Origin: a virus
IMG/VR virus record: IMGVR_UViG_3300050011_000072
Location: 1-59,219 of that record
Reading direction: 5' to 3' (one strand)
Length of the DNA stretch: 59,219 nucleotides
Shown here: one piece after another, positions 1 through 8,544 of the stretch
Layout of the letters: each line of letters begins with the position of its first letter
How positions within the stretch are numbered: position 1 is the stretch's first letter
Translations under genes and position numbers: made by a program
The notes under the pieces: generated by a model
The model's database searches: none
The model's input: the letters and a program-made list of their open reading frames with translations, nothing else
What the model was told of the DNA's origin: nothing

Positions 1-44
1 CACACATGATGCGCCGTCATTTCCACCATGTCAAGCACTATTTT

Positions 45-266
45 TCATTCCTGCGCCTCCAGCCATTCGGCCCGTTTAGCAACAGTCGCCGCGTCGGCAG
101 CATCGAACCTCTCGCAAGATGGCCTGGACGCGCTCACGGATATGCAAAATTTAACCGTCACGTCGGGATGCTCTGATGCAGCTATCGGACAGTAGCCGAA
201 GCCAAATTTTGACATCGCTGGAATTTCGCGTAGGCTGAAGAATTTGCAGGATAGGCACTTATTCAT
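45..266 (-). CDS. Small cysteine-rich hypothetical protein
   Basis: This 73-residue protein begins with an ATG that overlaps the stop codon of the helicase gene, so it is translationally coupled at the end of the leftward replication operon. Cysteines at residues 4, 7 and 26 (a CxxC plus later Cys) suggest a small metal-binding fold. I do not recognise a family. Its stop lies 44 bases from the window edge. If the molecule is circular, the operon continues into the genes at 59214 and below. Confidence 0.6.
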   Translation of the reverse strand: MNKCLSCKFFSLREIPAMSKFGFGYCPIAASEHPDVTVKFCISVSASRPSCERFDAADAATVAKRAEWLEAQE

Positions 267-1620
267 CTCTCATCCCTCTACTGCGCGTCGGTGCCTGTTT
301 CGGTGGCGCCGGGTGCCATTCGTGCGCCAGGTCTTCAAACCGCGTCTGATTGCCGATATAGGACAGAGCAACGATTCCTGGCTCACCCTGACGCTGCTTG
401 GCGCAATTCACTTCGCACAATCCTTTTTCCTGCGTATTCGGATTGTAAATTTCATCCCTATACAGAAAAATCACATTACTGGCATCTTGCTCAATCGAAC
501 CCGACATCGCAAGGTCGGAAAGTTGCGGCCGCTTATTCGGCCTGCTTTCGCAATCGCGGTTCAACTGGCACATAAGCACTACTGCAACATCCATCTGTTT
601 CGCCACACCGATCAACCCGCGCGTGTATTCGCCGATCAACTCGTAAGTTTTTTTCTCTTTTGTGCCGCCGGTAATAAAACTCAATTGGTCGATAACGAGC
701 AAGTCAAGTCCATTTTTCCGCTTCACTTGCCGCGCCTTGTTGCGGATATCGAGCATGTTCAAACTGGTTTCGTCGTCGATATAAAAATTCAGTTCAGCGG
801 CTTTCTGATAGGCATAGGTCAATTGCGACCATTTTTGCTTATCGTCTTCCTTGCCATCCGTCGGCAACCGAAGCCATGACACAGGGAGTTTCCCGAGCGC
901 GGCGATGTTGCGGTCGTTAAGTTGGGCAATCGACATTTCCATCGAAAGCAAAAGCGATGAACCCCATGCCGCCACATTCCGACATAGCCCAAGACCTGCC
1001 GCCGTCTTGCCCATCGCCGGACGGCCGGCAATCACGGTCAACGTGCCACGCTCAAGGCCGCCATCAAGCCGCTTATCCAGATCCACAAATCCAGTCGGAA
1101 TCGGCTTGATCTTGCCTTGCATTCTGGCATCCAGCATGTCGGCGTAGGAGCCTAGAGACTCCGACATCCGCACCGGCGCGCTGCGCGTCTTTTTCTGCGC
1201 GATCGCGTCGATCTTCGTAGCGATAATATCGACCAGCGCGCCAGCCTCATCCGGCGATGTTGCGGCCAATTCTTGCGCTTCACTACCCAACGCGATCAAT
1301 GCGCGTTTCACCGATCTGTCTACGACGATATCGGCATACCGCCGGATATTCGCCGCGCTCGGAGTGCTCTGAACAATCGAGTTCAGGTATTGCAGGCAAT
1401 CAGTGATTTTTTCGGCAAGTGCAATGCCAACCGATATCACGTCGGCGGTCTTGCAGGCTAAAATCTGCTTTTCAATTTCCCCGTAAATCTCCCGATGATC
1501 AGCCCGGTAAAAATGCTCGGTTTGCAGATCGCCGATTCTGTCGATGGCATCATTCGACAGCAAGAGCGCGCCAATGACGGATTGCTCGGCTTCGATTGCG
1601 ATGGTGCGGTCTGGTTTCAT
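259..1620 (-). CDS. dnaB: Replicative DNA helicase, DnaB type
   Basis: This 453-residue protein has the DnaB layout: an N-terminal helical domain at about residues 8-110, a linker, and a RecA-like motor. The motor shows a Walker A motif GRPAMGKT at about 199-206 and a Walker B stretch DLLVIDQL at about 306-312. It should form the hexameric ring that unwinds the phage replication fork. The length matches the family. Its ATG overlaps the stop of the DUF1376 protein (ATGA), and that pairing of initiator-like protein with helicase is standard in phage replication modules. No phage primase was recognised, so host DnaG is probably recruited. Confidence 0.95.
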   Translation of the reverse strand: MKPDRTIAIEAEQSVIGALLLSNDAIDRIGDLQTEHFYRADHREIYGEIEKQILACKTADVISVGIALAEKITDCLQYLNSIVQSTPSAANIRRYADIVVDRSVKRALIALGSEAQELAATSPDEAGALVDIIATKIDAIAQKKTRSAPVRMSESLGSYADMLDARMQGKIKPIPTGFVDLDKRLDGGLERGTLTVIAGRPAMGKTAAGLGLCRNVAAWGSSLLLSMEMSIAQLNDRNIAALGKLPVSWLRLPTDGKEDDKQKWSQLTYAYQKAAELNFYIDDETSLNMLDIRNKARQVKRKNGLDLLVIDQLSFITGGTKEKKTYELIGEYTRGLIGVAKQMDVAVVLMCQLNRDCESRPNKRPQLSDLAMSGSIEQDASNVIFLYRDEIYNPNTQEKGLCEVNCAKQRQGEPGIVALSYIGNQTRFEDLAHEWHPAPPKQAPTRSRGMRDE

Positions 1621-2405
1621 GCAGCTTTATCTCCGTGTAATTTTTTCGCCTGTAATCCAGCGGTTGCCAAGACGTAATAATCATCCTTGACGTACCAAAG
1701 TTTGAACCAATTCCCGCGCACGGATTTCAAAAACACGATACGCCAATCCTTGTACCGCTTGGCATCCGGCAGCTTATAGCGGTCCAGGAATTCACGCCAT
1801 TGCAGCCAAAGAAAATCAGGCGGTATGCCGACGCTGTTGGCGTAGGTGATTGCCGCGCAGTCATCTGGTATTGGCATTTCGCCCTTGGTTTTGCATTCGT
1901 CCAAAAACGTCTTCAAGGCGACGGCTGATTTTTTACGGTCCGGTTTAGCCCCCTCTGGGGGTATGGGGGTTTGTATTATGGTATTGGTATTGGTATTGGT
2001 AATGGGAGCTTGTGACTTGGTTATTTCTGGGTTAGCTAAAATAACCGGCTGGGTTATTTCTGGGTTAGCCTTAGGTTTAAATTTTGCAGGTCTGCCGCCC
2101 TTCTTTCCATTCACGCGGGCGCGCTCTGCCGCTTCTGCCGCTTTGATAATTTCTAAATCACACCTTTTATGCGACCATCCAGCGCCAACTAAAATAAAAA
2201 ATTCATCGAGCACTACATCGACGGCTTTTCGCTCATCTTTCGATGTCGCTCGGACCAATCTGGCGACCTGCGCACGGTCCGCAGGTAGGTACTTTTCCCG
2301 CACATAATACAAATCCATTAGGCGGCGATAAGCAGCATCTTCAAGCCAAGAAAGGTGAGCTGTAGCCGTCATGTAGTCGCCGATGTGATGGGGGTAAAAG
2401 TTCAT
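1617..2405 (-). CDS. Replication protein with DUF1376 (YdaU-like) domain
   Basis: The 262-residue protein opens with the DUF1376 signature: a YPHHIGDY start, then LSWLEDAAYRRLMDLYY, followed by a winged-helix-like region to about residue 95. A basic GKKGGRPAKF segment and a low-complexity NTNTNT linker follow. The C-terminal part (about 165-262) is rich in Trp and Tyr and may load the helicase. Proteins of this family usually sit directly before dnaB or dnaC-type genes, as here, and are presumed origin-binding initiators. Start and stop overlap both neighbours by ATGA, showing tight coupling. Confidence 0.85.
   Translation of the reverse strand: MNFYPHHIGDYMTATAHLSWLEDAAYRRLMDLYYVREKYLPADRAQVARLVRATSKDERKAVDVVLDEFFILVGAGWSHKRCDLEIIKAAEAAERARVNGKKGGRPAKFKPKANPEITQPVILANPEITKSQAPITNTNTNTIIQTPIPPEGAKPDRKKSAVALKTFLDECKTKGEMPIPDDCAAITYANSVGIPPDFLWLQWREFLDRYKLPDAKRYKDWRIVFLKSVRGNWFKLWYVKDDYYVLATAGLQAKKLHGDKAA
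1980..2000. repeat. Hexanucleotide tandem repeat in the DUF1376 gene
   Basis: Three and a half copies of GGTATT run in tandem. On the coding (minus) strand they encode the alternating Asn-Thr linker of the DUF1376 protein. The unit keeps the frame, so copy-number change would only alter linker length. Confidence 0.8.
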
Positions 2406-2899
2406 TCACAGCGGCCAAAAAGACGTACATTATTTTCCAGAATGTCTCTGGTCATCTGGTTATTACGGGTAGAAAATTCGCCTATTTTATAAAATTCATC
2501 CATATCACATTGGCTTAGGCTAATTGCAAATCCAGATGCAAAAGCAAATGGCGCAATACTCATTACTTCTTCAATTTTTTTAGCGGGTAATGATGTATAT
2601 CTCCCGAAAAATCCAGCTAATAACCCATACGCTTGATCTGCACTTACGTGAGTCAGTAATTCCTTAATTCCATTTAAAACATCATGCTCGGATTTATGGC
2701 AGTCCTCACAAAGACATGACAACTCATCATCCGAATATTCCCAAAGCATCCTCCCTTTGAAATACTGCTTATGGTGTACGTTCAGTGTTTTGTCTGCCGA
2801 ATTGCACTTTTCACATTCAAACCCGTTTGACTCCATAATCTCAAGTCTTCGCTTCTGCCATAAAGGGTGTTTGTACTGATCGCCGAATGCTATTTTCAT
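2402..2899 (-). CDS. HNH-type endonuclease-like protein
   Basis: The 165-residue protein carries a Cys-His nuclease-like core: CEKC at about residues 34-37, VHHKQY at about 47-52 and CLCEDCHKSEH at about 67-77. This spacing is typical of small phage HNH proteins. The C-terminal 80 residues are helical with no recognised domain. It sits between replication genes in a coupled operon (ATGA overlaps on both sides). It may be a homing nuclease or a recombination or packaging nuclease; the sequence does not decide between them. Confidence 0.75.
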   Translation of the reverse strand: MKIAFGDQYKHPLWQKRRLEIMESNGFECEKCNSADKTLNVHHKQYFKGRMLWEYSDDELSCLCEDCHKSEHDVLNGIKELLTHVSADQAYGLLAGFFGRYTSLPAKKIEEVMSIAPFAFASGFAISLSQCDMDEFYKIGEFSTRNNQMTRDILENNVRLFGRCE

Positions 2900-3111
2900 T
2901 GGTTAGACCCCTTAAGCATTTCAACCAACGACCGACACAAGATATGGGCGTGGTATTGCTTCAGCACCTTGGCATGCACTTTACCTATCTGCGCGGCCAA
3001 AAGATTTTGGTGCCTATGTTGCCAAACGCACCGACCAGCGCCAGCATCCAGCGCACCATTGCTAGACTGAGCAGCCGTATTGCCGGTGGGAATTTTGGGT
3101 AAAATGGTCAT
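2896..3111 (-). CDS. Hypothetical protein
   Basis: A 71-residue frame with coupled start and stop overlapping both neighbours by four bases. It has no recognisable domain and a single internal hydrophobic-charged mix. It is called because of its exact fit in the overlapping operon. Confidence 0.5.
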   Translation of the reverse strand: MTILPKIPTGNTAAQSSNGALDAGAGRCVWQHRHQNLLAAQIGKVHAKVLKQYHAHILCRSLVEMLKGSNQ

Positions 3112-3446
3112 TTTTCGCGCCCATATTTAACTGTAAGATCGCTCCCCTCTTCGGCATAATTCCGGCCTCCAAGCCAAACAAGCTTTTTAACCGGCGGCGC
3201 AGTCCACATGCAAAAACCATCATCGTCGATTGCTTTTCCTTGCTCTAACCACCATTGATAGACGGTCCAGAACGACGCGCGCGTCCCAGGCTGCTTATCT
3301 TTTATGCTGCCGTCGGTATTCGTAATAAACGGTCCAAAACGCGGGTTATCCTCAAACGTGAACTGTGCGCCTGATTGATCGCGTATTTTTCGATCCGGTT
3401 CAAAATGTCCGCAGACAATGGCATTGCCGATGCGCTTGCAAGTCAA
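3108..3446 (-). CDS. Hypothetical phage protein
   Basis: The 112-residue protein starts MTCKRIGNAIVCGH, a Cys-x-Cys-type opening seen in many small phage early proteins. It contains a Trp-rich centre (FWTVYQWWLEQG at about 60-71). No enzymatic motif is visible. It is coupled by ATGA overlaps to the Rha-like HTH protein upstream and the 71-residue protein downstream. Confidence 0.6.
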   Translation of the reverse strand: MTCKRIGNAIVCGHFEPDRKIRDQSGAQFTFEDNPRFGPFITNTDGSIKDKQPGTRASFWTVYQWWLEQGKAIDDDGFCMWTAPPVKKLVWLGGRNYAEEGSDLTVKYGREK

Positions 3447-3676
3447 AACAAATCTCCTTCACTGCGGTCGGCAATCTGGTACTTACCCCATTCGCCGGCA
3501 ATCCAGTTCACGCCCTTGGCGTTTTTGAAGTCCACCGGCGGTGTACTTGCAATTACGCCAATATGCATGAGACGTTCGATTGAACGCTTTACGCTATCAT
3601 GCCGGGATTCGACCAAGTCCGCTATCTCGCGGCTGGTCATAGATTGTGTTGCGGATATTGTTGCGAGTTGGTTCAT
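3443..3676 (-). CDS. Rha-like N-terminal HTH protein
   Basis: This 77-residue protein has the segment MTSREIADLVESRHDSVKRS at about residues 13-32, which matches the DNA-binding start of Rha and anti-repressor family proteins. It lacks the longer C-terminal domain found in the full Rha-like protein at 52467-53039. It may be a truncated relative or a stand-alone small regulator. Start and stop overlap the adjoining genes. Confidence 0.6.
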   Translation of the reverse strand: MNQLATISATQSMTSREIADLVESRHDSVKRSIERLMHIGVIASTPPVDFKNAKGVNWIAGEWGKYQIADRSEGDLF

Positions 3677-3798
3677 GCAAACCCTTTAGCCAACACCATG
3701 AACGCGGTGATAGCCACCCGAAGCAAGGGCGAGCAAAGCTGCCTTGAAAGGTGTCCAAACTTAATTGGCGCGAAAATGATGTTGGCTGAAAGATTCAT
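3673..3798 (-). CDS. Small membrane-like protein, 41 aa
   Basis: A 41-residue frame begins at ATG 3798 after a good ribosome site (AAGGG) and ends at a TGA that overlaps the start of the next gene (ATGA). The C-terminal half (LLRVAITAFMVLAKGFA) could span or lie on a membrane. The coupling and ribosome site are the reasons to call it. No family is recognised. About 100 bases between its start and ninG hold only very short frames. Confidence 0.45.
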   Translation of the reverse strand: MNLSANIIFAPIKFGHLSRQLCSPLLRVAITAFMVLAKGFA

Positions 3799-3897
3799 GA
3801 TCCCTTGCTTCGTTATGGACTATCACATCCGATTTATATTACTTCCCTGACATTGTTCATCATTATCATATTTCCAGCAAGTATTTTTCAATACTTT

Positions 3898-4533
3898 TCA
3901 TACATTTTGGAGTTCCTTCAATTTTCGCTTGTATTCGGCCTTCAATCGCTTCAGGTCGTCGATTGTCCATTTTTGCACCATCTGGTCACGCTCCAGCGCT
4001 TCGAGAGCGGCAAGCCCTATCCTAGCCTCTACGCCAGCCCTGAATGCTTCCCGTGTCGCGCCGCCTGGTCGATTACAATTTTTACGCTGGGCGAATATAT
4101 TGCGATCAGCATCAAAGCGCAAATGTGGAGCACTGCCGCGTGAAAGGTAGTGACCAGCATCGATCGATCCACCTGGACGACTTGGTTCAAACGGCTTTCC
4201 GCAATCAATGCAACCATGACCTGCAGCAATGTCCCGTGCGCGTACATAGGCATTTACCGCTACCTGCACTTCGGCTATCCAGTCGGCACGGGTTTTCAGG
4301 GCTTCCTTGCGCTTCGCAGTATCGGCCCTGTCCAGTTTAGCGGCGGCGCGTTCCTTGCGCTCCCTGTCGCGTTTTGCTACCTCGGCAGCGCATTCTGGCT
4401 TGCAGGCTTTATGCGCCATGCTCCGCTTTTCAAATGGCTTACGGCATATTTTGCACTTCGATAATTTCGGCTTGCGCACCTTCGCCGTTAATGTGTCAGC
4501 GGTCTTCTTTGCGCGGAGAGGTGATCGGATCAC
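3898..4533 (-). CDS. ninG: NinG-like recombination protein
   Basis: The 211-residue protein matches the lambda NinG (Rap) family. It has an N-terminal zinc-knuckle region (CKICRKPF at about 27-34 and later Cys), a basic helix-rich middle, and a conserved C-terminal block: CIDCGKPF, then DAGHYLSRGS, then a RNIFAQRKNCNRP stretch. NinG proteins act as structure-specific nucleases in phage recombination. Its company with NinB in the same leftward operon supports the call. Confidence 0.9.
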   Translation of the reverse strand: MIRSPLRAKKTADTLTAKVRKPKLSKCKICRKPFEKRSMAHKACKPECAAEVAKRDRERKERAAAKLDRADTAKRKEALKTRADWIAEVQVAVNAYVRARDIAAGHGCIDCGKPFEPSRPGGSIDAGHYLSRGSAPHLRFDADRNIFAQRKNCNRPGGATREAFRAGVEARIGLAALEALERDQMVQKWTIDDLKRLKAEYKRKLKELQNV

Positions 4534-5174
4534 TTGATGGCATCCTCAATCAATTGTATTCTTGATCCAATCCAGTGCATAACATCAGCGCAAAGAACAA
4601 CAAATTCAGCATCAGTCATATGGCGTTTTGCTATATTCGCATCTTCGCACACCCATTGCATATTTTCTATTCCATCTCCACCATTGCGTGCTTTTGGCAA
4701 CTTGTGATCCAATTGCGCACCCCTATCAAGACGCCTTCCAGTGATGGCGCACAACCCCCTTTGCTTTCTCCATAGCGAAGCAATTTGCTGCGTTGTGGCG
4801 CGATCATTTCCGCGTAATTTCATGGCCTTAGACCAAAAGAATCGGCGATATGCGTATTTACGCATTTTCGCCGTTTGCATTTCACGGTTATTTGAGTGAA
4901 ATTCATTACGTTTTCTTCTGGCCATTTCTGGATCACGATCACGTAAATTCTGCATCCCTTCGCGTTTTCTTTTTAATCTTTCGTCATCGCTCATTTTTTG
5001 AACTGTCGGTCTTTTTAATCCCAATAAACTGGCTTTTCCTTGTATCTGCCTACGATGGCGACCGACTAGTTTTACTAGCATTTCATCCCACGGCATTCCG
5101 GCAGGATAAATATGAGATAAAAGCAATTCTTCTTCTTCGCTCCAAAAAATATGCTTCGAAAATTTCCTTTTCAT
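4530..5174 (-). CDS. HNH endonuclease with N-terminal SANT/Myb-like domain
   Basis: I place the start at ATG 5174, preceded by AAGG. The longer frame from 5249 would overlap the methyltransferase. The 214-residue protein starts with a helix-turn-helix segment containing IFWSEEEELLLSHIYP and GRHRRQIQGKASLLGL, like Myb/SANT DNA-binding proteins. The C-terminal HNH-like core has CAITGRRLDRGAQLDHKLPK and NMQWVCEDANIAK. This architecture is typical of free-standing phage homing endonucleases. It sits directly downstream of the intein-containing methyltransferase. Confidence 0.8.
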   Translation of the reverse strand: MKRKFSKHIFWSEEEELLLSHIYPAGMPWDEMLVKLVGRHRRQIQGKASLLGLKRPTVQKMSDDERLKRKREGMQNLRDRDPEMARRKRNEFHSNNREMQTAKMRKYAYRRFFWSKAMKLRGNDRATTQQIASLWRKQRGLCAITGRRLDRGAQLDHKLPKARNGGDGIENMQWVCEDANIAKRHMTDAEFVVLCADVMHWIGSRIQLIEDAIK

Positions 5175-5203
5175 AGTTGCCTTATATTGTGTGGATATAA
5201 GTA

Positions 5204-7675
5204 TTATACGATATTTTCTACCATACTTTGTATTCTTTCTCCGATCCATCTAACCACCGGAACGGCGAAGCTATTGCCCATCGCCTTGTACATCGGGCAA
5301 TCAGCCGGCGGTTTGCCGCGATACAGGACGTGGCCTAGATACCCTCGCGGGAACCCCTGCAAAGATTCACATTCCGGCACGGTAAGCCTTCTCACTGCGT
5401 ATCGAGTCGCCACAATCGGCTGCCCCCGTCCAGTCCCATCCTCGCTGGCGTCGAAGCCATCTGCCTTGAGCGTGTGCGTGATGTCGCCGGTGATGCAGAC
5501 CGCCTGCGCCTGCGGACTACTCGATCCGAGCGCACCGAATACCTCAGTGCTGCTTACCGTATCCTGGCGGCTGTCGAAGGCTATCGGCGCAAACACATGC
5601 GCCTTGTCACCACCACCACCACTGGCGCGTAGGCAGGTCGCGACCTCATCGCCGAGTTCAGCGGTTGCGCCGCCTTCGCGGCCGCGTAGGGCGACGGATA
5701 GCGCCACGTTCTCATGGCTATCTTGCGATCGGCCGCGCAATGCGCCGATACCTTCTCGCCAATAGCCAGCGCCGCTTGTCGAGTATCCATCCTGAACAAG
5801 GAACGTTTCCGTCTCGAAGTCCATCCGACCGCTGGCGCTGGCGCAGGCGTTGCGTGCCGTGGCTACGTCGATGCTTCCTGATTGGTTATTGCCGCCGAAT
5901 GCAACGGGCTGGATTCCTCCCGCGCATTCAAAGTCGGTACCGAAGCCGCCGCCGCTTGAAGCGCGTGCTCCAAGAGTGCCGGTAATTTCTTGCCGCGATT
6001 CGCGGCGCGGCGCAATATCCCGGCGCACGCCGTCGAACTCAAAAAGTACCGCTGCGGGATCGAACCCGTCTCGAGCACTTGCGACAACGAACACACGGCG
6101 GCGTCGTTGGGCCACTCCGAAATATTGGGCATCAAGGGTTCGCCATGCAATATTCCGCTGCGGTCCATACACACAACCAGCGTTCGACCACCTTCCCCCT
6201 GGCGCGACGAGCGGGCTATCCTCGCCGGCAAGCGCTCCCAGAAAGCAGCCGAAGGCGTTATCTTTTGTACTGAGCACTCCGGGGACATTTTCCCAGACGA
6301 TGATGGATTCAGGTTCTCCGCGAACATGTCGAACTGCGTCGATTGCATTGGCTAAGTCCACAAATGAAAGAGTTAATTGACCACGGGCATCGTCCATAGA
6401 TGCACGCAGACCGGCAATGCTGAAGGCTTGACAGTTGTGGACGACGGCGCCGTTGAGGACATATGAATTATCGCCTTCGACTTCAATGTTGTAAACGGTA
6501 TCGATGCCGACGGGTGTATATGACTGAGCGCGCCGCAGCAAATAACCATGGCGCACGCGACTCTTGCGCGACACATCGGCGTGTACTGCCTTGACTGACC
6601 AGTAATCGCGCTGATTCACGGTTCGACCTTCAATGACACAGGTATCCTGCGTTTTCATGAACGTCAGACCCGCCGAATATCCATTGCAATTGGCGAGGTC
6701 AACAATGCCAAGTGCGAGAGCGTGGCTGACGGAATTGGCGACGAAGCCATTGGGCGTCATGCCGCCATCAGTGTCTAGGTATCCGCGCAGCAGTTCAGCG
6801 CCGAACTCAGACCCCGCCACCCATGCCGGAATGCGCTTGCAGTGGGACAGTTCGCCAAACTGATCCATCAGCCATTCGGCGAATGCGGTGTCGCAGACGA
6901 TGACCTTGATCGAGCCGCGGCTTTCTTTCGTGAATGCGCCAATGCCTGGCGCGGCAACTTTGAACTTTTCGACTTTTGATTTATTTAGACAGAACACGAC
7001 GGATTTCTTGTTTTTGCCGCCCCATTTGCGAATATAACCGTCGCCCAAATACATTCCAGCAAGGTACATTGCAGTTTCTGCATCGAACTTTGCCGATACA
7101 GGATCATGACCAGGAATCTCGTAATGCGTCAGTGCGCACCAATTCTTTCCTATCAGTTGTTGCGCCTCGACCCACTCCGGCGCGCCGCACTGTTCAATCT
7201 TGGCGTACGCCCCGTTGCGCTTTGTACTCTGCATACGGAAGTCAACGGAAAGGAACGGATGATCTGGCGTGGTGACGATGCCCGATGCCATTCCCACTCC
7301 GGTCAATTTTCCTACCTTGGCGAGCTTGCTGCCGACACGCAAAACACGCTGTAACCGCCCTATATGCGTCACAACCAGATCATCTACCACTACCGATTCG
7401 ATGGACTTGTATCCGGCTGAGCACAAAACCATGTGCCCAGCAGTAAAGCATGGTGTGCCGCCGACCAGAACATCGGGCGCAGCAACTATTCCAGCGCGCA
7501 CCATAGCCGCGATCTTGGTCATATCGCCAAGATTCGCCACTGCTGGATAATGATGCGCAAGCACCGAAGACGGAAATTTCTCTATTTCGGCAAACCATGC
7601 CGGCGACCACCCAATTGGATGCCATGCGACAGTGGCCGCTTCAATCCCACTGCACACGCTGCCATAGGTAGTCAC
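5204..7675 (-). CDS. DNA (cytosine-5) methyltransferase precursor with intein
   Basis: The 823-residue precursor starts at GTG 7675, which overlaps the stop of a small ORF (GTGA). Extein motifs of C5 methyltransferases are all present: motif I YGSVCSGIEAA at 4-14, motif IV GGTPC, motif VI WENVPG at about 461-466, motif VIII GVAQRRRRVF at 520-529 and motif X GNS at about 800. Motif IV is split: GGTP ends at residue 75, and the catalytic-loop CQAFS resumes at 415. Residues 76-414 are an intein, so the spliced enzyme is 484 residues. The enzyme methylates C5 of cytosine at an unknown target, probably to protect phage DNA or imitate host methylation. It cannot be active until splicing restores the PCQ loop. 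Confidence 0.95.
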   Translation of the reverse strand: MTTYGSVCSGIEAATVAWHPIGWSPAWFAEIEKFPSSVLAHHYPAVANLGDMTKIAAMVRAGIVAAPDVLVGGTPCFTAGHMVLCSAGYKSIESVVVDDLVVTHIGRLQRVLRVGSKLAKVGKLTGVGMASGIVTTPDHPFLSVDFRMQSTKRNGAYAKIEQCGAPEWVEAQQLIGKNWCALTHYEIPGHDPVSAKFDAETAMYLAGMYLGDGYIRKWGGKNKKSVVFCLNKSKVEKFKVAAPGIGAFTKESRGSIKVIVCDTAFAEWLMDQFGELSHCKRIPAWVAGSEFGAELLRGYLDTDGGMTPNGFVANSVSHALALGIVDLANCNGYSAGLTFMKTQDTCVIEGRTVNQRDYWSVKAVHADVSRKSRVRHGYLLRRAQSYTPVGIDTVYNIEVEGDNSYVLNGAVVHNCQAFSIAGLRASMDDARGQLTLSFVDLANAIDAVRHVRGEPESIIVWENVPGVLSTKDNAFGCFLGALAGEDSPLVAPGGRWSNAGCVYGPQRNIAWRTLDAQYFGVAQRRRRVFVVASARDGFDPAAVLFEFDGVRRDIAPRRESRQEITGTLGARASSGGGFGTDFECAGGIQPVAFGGNNQSGSIDVATARNACASASGRMDFETETFLVQDGYSTSGAGYWREGIGALRGRSQDSHENVALSVALRGREGGATAELGDEVATCLRASGGGGDKAHVFAPIAFDSRQDTVSSTEVFGALGSSSPQAQAVCITGDITHTLKADGFDASEDGTGRGQPIVATRYAVRRLTVPECESLQGFPRGYLGHVLYRGKPPADCPMYKAMGNSFAVPVVRWIGERIQSMVENIV
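6434..7450 (-). mobile_element. Intein with LAGLIDADG homing endonuclease, in the catalytic motif
   Basis: This 339-residue in-frame insertion begins with Cys (residue 76 of the precursor) and ends with His-Asn, followed by the +1 extein Cys: the canonical splice residues. Block A is CFTAGHMVLCSAGYKS. Block B is TTPDHPF with the expected T-x-x-H. The C-terminal blocks are YNIEVEGDNSYVLNGAVVHN. Between them are two LAGLIDADG-type motifs, YLAGMYLGDG (intein residues about 129-138) and LLRGYLDTDGG (about 220-230), each with an acidic residue. The insertion site is the PC dipeptide of the methyltransferase active site, so an empty allele is the homing target. Confidence 0.93.
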
Positions 7676-7770
7676 GTCCGCACCCGCGCCGAATAAGCCG
7701 TAGCCCCAACCAGCGCAGCGCGTATCTGCTCATCGGTGAGCGAGCGCCGCCGACTATAGACGTGTTTCAT
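7672..7770 (-). CDS. 32-residue coupled peptide, short paralogue of the HTH protein at 57216-57383
   Basis: A 32-residue frame starts at ATG 7770, overlapping the stop of the upstream gene (ATGA), and ends at TGA overlapping the methyltransferase GTG start (GTGA). It begins MKHVYSRRRSLTDEQIRAAL and ends ATAYSARVRT. Both ends resemble the 55-residue HTH protein near the other end of the window, with the HTH core missing. It may simply couple translation into the methyltransferase gene. Confidence 0.5.
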   Translation of the reverse strand: MKHVYSRRRSLTDEQIRAALVGATAYSARVRT

Positions 7771-7955
7771 ATTTTCCTTGTAATCGTAAAAGCATCCGGG
7801 TCAATGCCGGCATCACGGCAAATCTTGACGGCGGTCGTATGCCCAACCGCGAACATCCATGTAGCCAAATACCAGTTTGGCGACTTATCGAATTCGCTTG
7901 AGCATATCGACCTGGCATTTAGCATGATCGTGAAGGGGGATAGTGTCGGCGTCAT
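7767..7955 (-). CDS. Hypothetical protein, 62 aa
   Basis: A 62-residue protein coupled at both ends by ATGA overlaps. It contains SSEFDKSPNWYLATWMFAVG and AVKICRDAGIDPDAF. The latter resembles a short helix-turn-helix, but I cannot assign a family. Confidence 0.5.
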   Translation of the reverse strand: MTPTLSPFTIMLNARSICSSEFDKSPNWYLATWMFAVGHTTAVKICRDAGIDPDAFTITRKI

Positions 7956-8143
7956 TTTGCCTCCCCCAACGCACGAATCGCATCAACGCAGTCATTCGCC
8001 GTCATCGGATTGTCGAAATTATTCACGCCTGCACAGATAGCCGCAGCATCCGCAAGGCCTGCTTTATACGCATAGTCGAATACCTCGCGCGTGCTAGTCC
8101 AGCCTATGTGACACAATTCAGCGTAATGTTCGTCAATTGTCAT
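7952..8143 (-). CDS. Hypothetical protein, 63 aa
   Basis: A 63-residue acidic, mostly helical protein with a good ribosome site (GGAGGG four bases before ATG 8143). It is the first gene of a four-gene coupled run into the methyltransferase. No motif is recognised. Confidence 0.55.
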   Translation of the reverse strand: MTIDEHYAELCHIGWTSTREVFDYAYKAGLADAAAICAGVNNFDNPMTANDCVDAIRALGEAK

Positions 8144-8171
8144 TTTCCCTCCGGTGGAAATTATTGAATTA

Positions 8172-8492
8172 TCATGGAAGTAAAACGGCCAATTTATCGC
8201 GGGATTTTTGCGCTTTTTTTAAAGCCATCGCAATCCGTTCTGGCGGTCGCCTTTTCCATATATCACATGCGAGTCTGATTGCTTCTTGTTTATTTTTTAT
8301 TCCTTTGTGCGGAAATATTCCGAATCCAAGTTCTTTATCTGATACCTGATACTCGCGTGGACCATGGCTAGTATATCCTGGCCTCCTCTCATGGACAACA
8401 AACTTTCTGCCATCAAAAGTGAATTCATCTCCCTCCGAAAGTAAGAGTCCATCGGGATATGCTGCGTAAAATTTTGTTGGTGTTAGTTTCAT
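8172..8492 (-). CDS. Hypothetical phage early protein, 106 aa
   Basis: I prefer ATG 8492, which follows a GAGGT ribosome site, over an upstream start at 8585 that would overlap ninB. The protein begins MKLTPTKFYAAYPDGLLLSE and has a compact beta-rich centre (FTFDGRKFVVHERRPGY), then a basic helical tail. No catalytic motif is visible. Confidence 0.55.
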   Translation of the reverse strand: MKLTPTKFYAAYPDGLLLSEGDEFTFDGRKFVVHERRPGYTSHGPREYQVSDKELGFGIFPHKGIKNKQEAIRLACDIWKRRPPERIAMALKKAQKSRDKLAVLLP

Positions 8493-8544
8493 TAAAACCT
8501 CTCGTATTTTTTCGTAGATTCGGTCCAGCGCACAGGCTTCGGTT

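Noticed and set aside
5175-5249. Longer N terminus for the HNH protein
   Set aside because: It would overlap the methyltransferase 3' end, and the internal ATG at 5174 has a ribosome site.
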